Source of the DNA: Oceanobacillus massiliensis str. N'diop | GTDB taxonomy: Bacteria > Bacillota > Bacilli > Bacillales > Amphibacillaceae | Length of the DNA: 64,000 nt | Direction of reading: 5' to 3' | Assembly: GCF_000285495.1 (NCBI RefSeq) | Contig: NZ_HE610976.1 | Coordinates: 325,256-389,255, forward strand | In this document: piece after piece, positions 57,908 through 64,000 of the stretch | Position numbering within the stretch: the first letter of the stretch is position 1 | Layout of the letters: every line of letters begins with the position of its first letter | Translations under genes and position numbers: made by a program | Notes under the pieces: model-generated | The model's input: only the letters and a program-made list of their open reading frames with translations | Database searches by the model: none | Told to the model about the DNA's origin: nothing

Positions 57908-58450
57908 TTAAGTTGATTTTATTACAAACTTGTTCTTTTCCTCATCTTTTATAGACTTTGCAATTGATTCGCATTTTTTTATAGCCCATATGTAATGATT
58001 AGACGTGTTTGCTGCAAAATAGCTGTATAAGTTACTTGTCTTAGTCCATTTATAGTACTTTTTTGTCATGATTTCTTCATTGGTATGTGATTTAATTAGA
58101 TTCATTACTCTTTCATGACTCAACTTCAACTTTTTTATAGCCTGATTCAATGTTACATCTTGATGGTTTTCCCAAATCTGCATATTAAGTAGCTTGATAG
58201 TTCTCCATTTAAAACCGGGTGCTGGCATAAAAGGAATATCTCCATCCATCCCCTCTCTATACCACCTTTCAAGCATCGCGTGCCACTCATACAGATGCAT
58301 GAATACATCACGAAAATTCTTATCTCTTTCTTGAGTTTCAATAGAAATAGTCCTTTTTCTGTTGGGTACTGATTCAATTATTTCAAGTAAAGATTTAAAA
58401 TTACTGTCGCTATGTAATAATAGATTTTCTTTTTCACTTTTCGCAATCAT
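57908..58450 (-). CDS. ClbS/DfsB family protein (DUF1706)
   Basis: A 180-residue protein with the DinB-like four-helix fold. The family pattern is present: SLLEIIESVPNRKRTIS, DKNFRDVFMHLYEWHAMLERWY, MPAPGFKWRTIKLLN, and a late YFAANTSNHYIWAIKK. Named relatives (ClbS) hydrolyse the genotoxin colibactin; most members are uncharacterised and no toxin cluster is present here. AAAAGGGGGAATTTTA precedes the ATG. It lies between repeat copies 3 and 4, in a region with decayed genes, and may be an acquired gene (inference). Confidence 0.85.
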   Translation of the reverse strand: MIAKSEKENLLLHSDSNFKSLLEIIESVPNRKRTISIETQERDKNFRDVFMHLYEWHAMLERWYREGMDGDIPFMPAPGFKWRTIKLLNMQIWENHQDVTLNQAIKKLKLSHERVMNLIKSHTNEEIMTKKYYKWTKTSNLYSYFAANTSNHYIWAIKKCESIAKSIKDEEKNKFVIKST

Positions 58451-58632
58451 TAAAATTCCCCCTTTTCCTATATTTTATCATAGGAATGCACATCCTTTTA
58501 AAAGGCCTTTAGAAAATTCAAACTAAAGCTAAGTGTATAGGGGCTTTTCCTGTCCTTCAGCCTATGCAACCATATGTTTCTGCAGGATGTATACATATTA
58601 AACTATAAATAACGAATCTAGTCGTATAAGAA

Positions 58633-58673
58633 AAGAGGATATTAAGCTCATACATTGAGCTTAATATCCTCTT
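58633..58673. terminator. Perfect 18-bp inverted repeat, terminator-like
   Basis: AAGAGGATATTAAGCTCA and its exact complement enclose five bases. It has A-rich and T-rich flanks and lies in a gene-free stretch between spoVR and the ClbS-like gene. It may end transcripts from the spoVR side. Confidence 0.65.
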
Positions 58674-58846
58674 ATTAGTTTAATCTATTTAATTGTTTCC
58701 CAAGCTCTTTTGTTTAACTGTCATCCTACTGCTCAAATGGCATTTCCGCTGCCTTGATATTCTTCCAGCAAAATAGAATATACGTTTAGTTTAAATCAAC
58801 ATGCTTTTGTTTAATCTTCATCGCTTTTCTTAAGGTACCCTACATA

Positions 58847-58934
58847 TCAGGCGACTTGTTCATCCGATCTATAGGAAAACATTTCTTCTACATCATCTGG
58901 TCCGATTTTTCCGAGTAAAATTCTTTCAATTATA
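58847..58934 (-). pseudogene. GNAT acetyltransferase fragment
   Basis: The minus strand reads IERILLGKIGPDDVEEMF, then SYRSDEQVA and a stop, then YVGYLKKSDED in the same frame. This is the start of a RimJ/RimL-type acetyltransferase (TERLxLRxITPDDAExxFxYRSDxEV), broken by a stop codon. The N-terminal side ends exactly at repeat copy 4 (58935). Further weak scraps may continue to about 58700. Inactive. Confidence 0.65.
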
Positions 58935-58965
58935 GGTGCCTGTCACTCCCCGAATTTTGTCGAAT
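58935..58965 (+). repeat. 31-bp dispersed repeat, copy 4
   Basis: Differs from the other three at one position (CACTCCCC in place of CACTTCCC). It abuts the broken acetyltransferase fragment. Confidence 0.9.
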
Positions 58966-59020
58966 AGATTGCTGTTTTTGTCTGTTTGACTGGTATATCG
59001 ATTATCCCGTGCCCTTTAAC

Positions 59021-60427
59021 TCATATACTCCGTTTTGACATATCTTTCCCGTCATAGGAGAAGACTGTCTCTTTTCCTTCAATGGTCGTTTCCATATGGA
59101 CCGTTCTTCCCCAGAGCTGATGGATATACGGAAGGACGTGCTCCAAATAGCGGATATCCAGTTCAATTCCCTCATAGCCATGAACAAGGTATAGTTCGCC
59201 ATTACGAAGATAGTCACCGTTTTCAACGACAATATAGGGAAAACCGCCATTGACACGCATCGAGATTAGCTGATCTCTCACCTGTTCGTAATCCTTTTCT
59301 GTGATTCTGTAATCTCTACCTTTTTTTTCAAACAAGTACATGTCTTCCTGCTCCACTAATTCCTTTGTCAAATAATTACGAATGAACGAAATGTCTGACT
59401 CAATTTCGCGTACTTCGAAGATTTTCTCCCTGCCGGAATTTGGTTTATAGCCAAGCTGCTGCATCTCATCGGTAGGATTGTTATAGCGGTACTCGATATC
59501 TTCAAAAATCTTCAATCCCAAATAATAGGGATTGATGGTTGTTCGCGATGGCTGGACTACCCCTGCATTCAGCTTGGAAAATTCAATCGTATCATTCGTA
59601 GTAAGATCCATTTCTCTCAGGATCCGCTGATGCCAATACGAGGCCCAGCCTTCGTTCATGATTTTTGTTTCCAGCTGTGGCCAGAAATACAGCATCTCCC
59701 CACGCATCATGGTTAAAATGTCGCGCTGCCAATCTTCCAATTCGCGGCTATGCTCTTCAATAAATAATAGGATATCCTTCTCCGGACGCGGCGGCAGCTT
59801 CTTTGTTTTTCTTCTTGTAGTCGGCCTTTTTTCAGCCTGCAGTTCATCGATACCCCATAAATCAGCATACTCGCTTTTTTTAACCGGTTCAACCGCTTCT
59901 TCCTCATCTTCCGCTACCGGCAGCTTGGAGCGCACGATGGATGGGTCAATATGCTCCTGGATTGACAGTATGGCATCCAGAAAATTTTCTACTTCTTCTT
60001 TCCCATAGATCATCTCATAGTCAGCAATACGTTCAGCCGTAGCCGTCATACTTTCAACCATATCTCTCCTCGTATTCGAGAAACGAACATTATTTTTGAA
60101 AAAATCACAATGGGCCAGCACATGTGCGATTATGAGTTTGTTCTGAATCAGGCTGTTCGTATTAAGCAGGAATGCATAACAGGGATCGGAGTTGATGACA
60201 AGCTCATAAATTTGGCTCAGACCAAGGTCATATTGCAGCTTCATCTTATGAAATTGCTTTCCAAAACTCCAATGGGTAAATCTTGTAGGCATGCCATAGG
60301 CACCAAACGTATATATAATATCTGCTGGACAAATCTCGTAGCGCATCGGATAAAAATCAAGTCCAAACCCCGATGCAATTTCGGTAATCTCTTCAATAGC
60401 ACGAGTCAGTTCTTTTGTATGTTCCAA
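59021..60427 (-). CDS. spoVR: SpoVR family protein, TTG start
   Basis: A 468-residue cytoplasmic protein of the SpoVR family, needed for proper spore cortex formation in Bacillus subtilis and conserved with YhbH and PrkA in many bacteria. Typical blocks are the N-terminal [59 protein letters not shown] and the C-terminal [14 protein letters not shown]. The linker around residues 175-225 is charged and variable. The start is a TTG with AGGAGGG six to seven bases upstream. Confidence 0.95.
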   Translation of the reverse strand: MEHTKELTRAIEEITEIASGFGLDFYPMRYEICPADIIYTFGAYGMPTRFTHWSFGKQFHKMKLQYDLGLSQIYELVINSDPCYAFLLNTNSLIQNKLIIAHVLAHCDFFKNNVRFSNTRRDMVESMTATAERIADYEMIYGKEEVENFLDAILSIQEHIDPSIVRSKLPVAEDEEEAVEPVKKSEYADLWGIDELQAEKRPTTRRKTKKLPPRPEKDILLFIEEHSRELEDWQRDILTMMRGEMLYFWPQLETKIMNEGWASYWHQRILREMDLTTNDTIEFSKLNAGVVQPSRTTINPYYLGLKIFEDIEYRYNNPTDEMQQLGYKPNSGREKIFEVREIESDISFIRNYLTKELVEQEDMYLFEKKGRDYRITEKDYEQVRDQLISMRVNGGFPYIVVENGDYLRNGELYLVHGYEGIELDIRYLEHVLPYIHQLWGRTVHMETTIEGKETVFSYDGKDMSKRSI

Positions 60428-60550
60428 TTTTATCCCTCCTGAAGTGCTTTTTATAGTTTATGAATCGAACCTTAAATAATGTCCCACAAAAAATCGGTTC
60501 AGGTGTATGATGCAGAAAATGAGGGTAATCTAAAAGCAGGAGGGATTCAT

Positions 60551-60898
60551 GTGGGACAACAATCTTTATCTATTGAAGAATTTAACGAAAAACTAAAATC
60601 CTGGACTGGAAAAAATATCAAAATCACAAAGAAAGAAATCAATGACCTTGATGAGACGGTAATGGCATTAACATCTGTTTCGTATACAAATAACACAAGA
60701 AGAATTGATGATTATGTACCAGAACATTCCTTAATGCTTAATGGTGAAGGTGAAATTGAAAATGAAGATGACGAGATGGAACCATTACCAGCTCCCATCT
60801 ATGAAATACCACTAAATGATGAAGCAGAATACAGCTTCAATGGTACATCTTTTTCACTGAAGACGGATCGTGGAACATACTCCATTGAACAGGAATAA
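60551..60898 (+). CDS. Small acidic protein of unknown function, 115 aa, GTG start
   Basis: A 115-residue acidic protein. It has an N-terminal predicted alpha-beta part (QSLSIEEFNEKLKSWTGKNI) and a very acidic centre (GEGEIENEDDEMEPLPAP). A C-terminal beta-like part follows (EAEYSFNGTSFSLKTDRG). The GTG at 60551 is chosen because AGCAGGAGGG lies six bases upstream, a better site than anything before the longer frame at 60479. It lies on the opposite strand, between spoVR and yhbH. I do not recognise it; the position may mean a linked role, which is inference. Confidence 0.72.
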   Translation: MGQQSLSIEEFNEKLKSWTGKNIKITKKEINDLDETVMALTSVSYTNNTRRIDDYVPEHSLMLNGEGEIENEDDEMEPLPAPIYEIPLNDEAEYSFNGTSFSLKTDRGTYSIEQE

Positions 60899-60900
60899 TC

Positions 60901-60929
60901 GAAATCCCCTTGCACAAGCAGGGGATTTC
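60901..60929. terminator. Terminator between the 115-aa gene and yhbH
   Basis: A perfect stem GAAATCCCCT/AGGGGATTTC with a nine-base loop; the T-run is weak on the plus strand. Lies between convergent genes. Confidence 0.68.
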
Positions 60930-60990
60930 ATATTTATCCAATTAGAAATAGCCGTTCCCATAAGCTGCTTACCACAAGGCAATGTAATCG

Positions 60991-62160
60991 CTATACTGCG
61001 GCCGTATCCTTATGGAAAAAGCTCTTCATTGCATGATAGACGTCGCCTTTTTCCTTTAAAATATAATGGCGGAATTTAGGATCATCGATCTTTTTATAGG
61101 CATTCATCAATGTCGAATAACGATTGTATCCATTGACCTCACCATATCCGAACATGTTGGAGCAGTCCATGATTTCATTGACAAGCTCAATACATTTTGT
61201 ATTGTCGGAAGTAATGTTCTCCCCGTCTGAAAAATGAAATGGATAAATATTATAGCGTGACGGACTGAATTTCTCATTAATCACTTCAAGTGCCTTCATA
61301 TAAGCAGAGGAACAAATCGTTCCGCCACTTTCTCCTTTTGAAAAAAATGCTTCTTCTGTTACAACCTTTGCTTCTGTATGATGGGCAATAAATTCAAATT
61401 CGACTGTTTCATATTTCGTACGCAAAAACCGGTTCATCCAGAAGAAGAAGCTCCTTGCCATATATTTTTCAAATGTTCCCATTGAGGCGCTTGTATCCAT
61501 CATGGCAATTACCACTGCTTTAGATTCCCGTTTGATAACTTCATTCCAAGTCTTGAACCGCAAATCATCATTATGGATTGGCGTGATAGCTGCGTTACCG
61601 TCTCTGGCATTTCTTTTTAATGCGGTCAAAATGGTTCGCTTCTTATCTACATTGCCCATTAGTCCTTTTTTGCGAACATCATTGAATTCAACTTTCTCGG
61701 TTGTTATTTCAGCCGGCTCTTTCCGCTTTAAATTAGGCAGCTCCAGCTCACGAAAAAGAGCATCTTCAATCTCTGCAATGGAAACCTCTGTTTCATAATA
61801 ATCATTTCCAGGTTTATCTCCAGCCTTTTTGCCGCTTCCTGCTCCATTTTGCCCCTGTTTGGCGTTCGGATCGCGTGCAATAACATCGCCAATTTCTGAA
61901 TCTCCATTTCCCTGACCTACATGTTTTGACTTTTCGTAATTATAACGGATCTTATACTCATCCAATGAACGTATTGGAATTTTAATGACATCACGTCCAT
62001 TGGACATGATTATATTTTCTTCACTGATTAGATCAGGCAAATTATTTTTAATGGCATCTTTTACTTTATCAATGTGTCGTTGCTGATCCTGATAACCTTT
62101 CCGATGGAGAGACCAGTTTTCCTGGGAGACAACAAAGTTATGTTCCTGCTCTTCTTGCAT
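60991..62160 (-). CDS. yhbH: YhbH family stress/sporulation protein (DUF444)
   Basis: A 389-residue protein of the DUF444 family with a VWA-like domain. The MIDAS-type motif DTSASMG is near residue 220, and the N-terminal half has a Gly/Lys/Asp-rich linker. It acts with the PrkA kinase and SpoVR; in enterobacteria the YeaG-YeaH pair is a nitrogen-stress set. AGGAGAGGG precedes the ATG. It follows prkA on the same strand, with a terminator hairpin between, so it may be partly independently expressed. Confidence 0.95.
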   Translation of the reverse strand: MQEEQEHNFVVSQENWSLHRKGYQDQQRHIDKVKDAIKNNLPDLISEENIIMSNGRDVIKIPIRSLDEYKIRYNYEKSKHVGQGNGDSEIGDVIARDPNAKQGQNGAGSGKKAGDKPGNDYYETEVSIAEIEDALFRELELPNLKRKEPAEITTEKVEFNDVRKKGLMGNVDKKRTILTALKRNARDGNAAITPIHNDDLRFKTWNEVIKRESKAVVIAMMDTSASMGTFEKYMARSFFFWMNRFLRTKYETVEFEFIAHHTEAKVVTEEAFFSKGESGGTICSSAYMKALEVINEKFSPSRYNIYPFHFSDGENITSDNTKCIELVNEIMDCSNMFGYGEVNGYNRYSTLMNAYKKIDDPKFRHYILKEKGDVYHAMKSFFHKDTAAV

Positions 62161-62265
62161 TATACCCTCTCCTAATTGTTAGTTTCAGTTTTCAATCGTC
62201 AAGATAGACTTTCTTTATACTATGCAGCCTGATACAAGTTATTTCCAAAATTCTATATTTCATAT

Positions 62266-62296
62266 GAAAAAAGGACTAACTTTAGTCGTTAGTCCT
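62266..62296 (-). terminator. Terminator downstream of prkA
   Basis: The stem AGGACTAAC/GTTAGTCCT with a seven-base loop is followed by TTTTTT on the minus strand. Confidence 0.8.
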
Positions 62297-62312
62297 GCAA
62301 TGAAGATAATCC

Positions 62313-64000
62313 TTAACGATTCAGCAGACTTCCTACATAGCGAAGCAATTCATTTGCTGAAACGGAATTATAGCCATGCTCATCTATTAGACGTGCAATC
62401 ACTTCATTCACCTTTTTCAGCTGGGATTCGTCAGGTGTTTTAGATGATGTCGTTATTTTCACAACATCTTTTAAATCGGCAAATAATTTCTTTTGGATGG
62501 CCTCCCTTAAACGCTCATGTGAATTGTAGTCAAACCGCTTGCCCTTTCTGGCGTAAGCGGAAAGCCGGATAAGAATTTCCTCACGAAATGCTTTCTTAGC
62601 ATTCTCTGAAATCCCAATCTGCTCCTCTATCGAACGCATCAGCTTTTCATCCGGATTCATCTCTTCGCCCGTGAGCGGGTCACGCAGCTTATTTTTATTG
62701 CAATAGGCCTCCACATTATCCAGATAGTTATCCATCAATGTTTTGGCAGACTCTTCATAGGAATATACAAACGCTTTCTGTACTTCCTTCTTGGCAATTT
62801 CATCATATTCTCTTCTGGCCACAGCAATATAATTCATATATTTTTCCAGATCATCCTTTGAAATCGATGGATGCTGATCAAGTCCATCCTTTAAGGATCG
62901 CAATACATCCAAGGCGTTTATGGATGGGACTTCCTTGCGAATGATGGTGGAAGAAATACGATTAATCACATATCGGGGATCAATCCCTTCCATTCCCTCA
63001 TCCTGAAATTCCTTTCGCAGTTCTTCTGCATCAATCTGGTTAAACCCTTCCACACTCTCTCCATCATAAAGTCTCATCTTCTTCAAGAGGTCAATTCCCT
63101 GTTTCTTTGATTCTTTCAGTCTCGTCAGAATAGAAAATATTGCTGCTACTCGTAAAGCATGCGGCGCCATATGGACATTTGAAATATCACTTTCATTAAT
63201 CATCTTTTCGTAGATTCTTTCTTCCTGGCTCACCCTGAGATTATAGGGGATGGGCATGACAATCATCCGGGAATGCAGTGCTTCATTTTTCTTATTTGCA
63301 ATAAACGAGCGGTATTCCGATTCATTCGTATGAGCCACAATGAGCTCATCGGCAGATATCAAGGCAAATCTGCCAGCTTTAAAATTACCTTCCTGGGTAA
63401 GGGATAATAGATGCCACAGAAATTTTTCATCGCTTTTTAAAATTTCCTGGAATTCCATCATTCCGCGATTGGCCTTGTTGAGTTCCCCATCAAAACGGTA
63501 GGCACGCGGATCAGATTCCGATCCATATTCGGCAATGGTCGAAAAATCAATACTGCCTGTCAAATCGGCAATATCCTGTGATTTCGGATCAGATGGACTG
63601 AACGTACCGATTCCAACACGCTTATCCTCCGAGAAAAAAATCCTTTCCACCTGGACATCCTCAATACGTCCGCCATATTCCTTGTCAAGCTTCATCGTAT
63701 TCAATGGGGACAGGCTGCCTTCGATACGGATTCCATATTCATCAAAGAAATCTTCACGCAAATGCTGCGGAATCAAATGCAGCGGATCTTCATGCATCGG
63801 ACAGCCTTTGATGGCGTAGACTGCTCCCTCATCCGTACGTGAATAATGCTCGAGACCGCGTTTTAGCATACTGACAATTGTAGATTTACCGCCGCTGACA
63901 GGTCCCATCAAGAGTAAGATACGCTTCCGGACATCCAGCCTTTTGGCAGCGGGATGAAAGTACTCCTCCACCAAACGCTCAATAGCCGTTTCCAGCCCAA
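62313..64000 (-). CDS. prkA: PrkA serine protein kinase/AAA+ protease-like protein, 5' end outside the window
   Basis: The visible 562 residues are the larger part of PrkA (about 630 in full). PrkA was first described as a serine kinase; later work on relatives points to an AAA+ ATP-dependent activity. The P-loop GPVSGGKST is about 33 residues into the visible part; the sequence before it (LETAIERLVEEYFHPAAKRLDVRKRIL) continues past the window edge in the same frame. The C-terminal PrkA domain follows from about residue 390. It is expressed during sporulation in Bacillus, with YhbH and SpoVR as partners. The gene is cut by the window edge, not broken. Confidence 0.96.
   Translation of the reverse strand, partial: GLETAIERLVEEYFHPAAKRLDVRKRILLLMGPVSGGKSTIVSMLKRGLEHYSRTDEGAVYAIKGCPMHEDPLHLIPQHLREDFFDEYGIRIEGSLSPLNTMKLDKEYGGRIEDVQVERIFFSEDKRVGIGTFSPSDPKSQDIADLTGSIDFSTIAEYGSESDPRAYRFDGELNKANRGMMEFQEILKSDEKFLWHLLSLTQEGNFKAGRFALISADELIVAHTNESEYRSFIANKKNEALHSRMIVMPIPYNLRVSQEERIYEKMINESDISNVHMAPHALRVAAIFSILTRLKESKKQGIDLLKKMRLYDGESVEGFNQIDAEELRKEFQDEGMEGIDPRYVINRISSTIIRKEVPSINALDVLRSLKDGLDQHPSISKDDLEKYMNYIAVARREYDEIAKKEVQKAFVYSYEESAKTLMDNYLDNVEAYCNKNKLRDPLTGEEMNPDEKLMRSIEEQIGISENAKKAFREEILIRLSAYARKGKRFDYNSHERLREAIQKKLFADLKDVVKITTSSKTPDESQLKKVNEVIARLIDEHGYNSVSANELLRYVGSLLNR

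Noticed and set aside
62313-64000. prkA as a truncated gene
   Set aside because: The frame simply continues past the window edge; nothing shows a break.

Overview
The window is a low-GC chromosomal segment of an endospore-forming, aerobic member of the Bacillaceae. The signs are an alpha/beta-type small acid-soluble spore protein, the prkA-yhbH-spoVR sporulation/stress set, a T-box leader and a CodY-like box in front of an ilv-leu operon, strong AGGAGG ribosome sites and many TTG/GTG starts. Gene content and the composite GC-rich intergenic repeats suggest the Oceanobacillus/Virgibacillus group, but I cannot fix the genus. I saw no rRNA, tRNA, CRISPR array, transposase or phage gene.

Layout. 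1-0.7 kb: composite repeat. 0.7-6.8 kb: housekeeping genes (AEC transporter, CvfB, YwbE, M3 oligopeptidase, HAD phosphatase). 6.9-16.3 kb: a minus-strand block read as GntR regulator, dipeptide ABC transporter (A-B-C-D-F), gamma-glutamyltransferase and a two-piece chromate transporter, with two copies of an operator-like motif in front of the regulator. 16.9-22.9 kb: a threonine/serine dehydratase, glycerol kinase, a YciI protein, an AsnO-type asparagine synthetase and RpiA. 23-29.2 kb: a second oligopeptide ABC operon (D-F-B-C-A). 29.4-45.4 kb: a branched-chain amino acid region. The operon ilvB-ilvN-ilvC-leuA-leuB-leuC-leuD-ilvA has a T-box leader that appears leucine-specific, with ilvD, serA and ilvE nearby. 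45.6-52 kb: SASP, SRPBCC protein, a second large composite repeat, YitT protein, M19 dipeptidase and an acyl-CoA synthetase. 53-59 kb: a decayed region with a larE remnant, a nitrate/sulfonate-type ABC transporter, a split GTPase-DUF697 gene, three copies of a 31-bp repeat and a broken GNAT gene. 59-64 kb: spoVR, yhbH and prkA (cut by the window edge).

How the parts work together. Two peptide importers, the gamma-glutamyltransferase, the M3 oligopeptidase and the M19 dipeptidase make a peptide scavenging set. The ilv/leu/serA genes give de novo synthesis of branched-chain amino acids and serine, apparently under T-box and CodY control.

Most notable points. (1) leuD and the GTPase-DUF697 gene are each broken by what looks like the loss of one base in a homopolymer run (T7 and A8). 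This means assembly error, recent mutation or polymerase slippage. (2) larE survives only as three joined scraps. (3) Two long, near-identical composite repeats lie in direct orientation about 46 kb apart, with a related inverted copy beside ilvD. (4) A 31-bp element occurs four times in one orientation, including inside an operon and at the edge of a broken gene. (5) A regulator-transporter-Ggt-ChrA operon may form a gamma-glutamyl peptide pathway.
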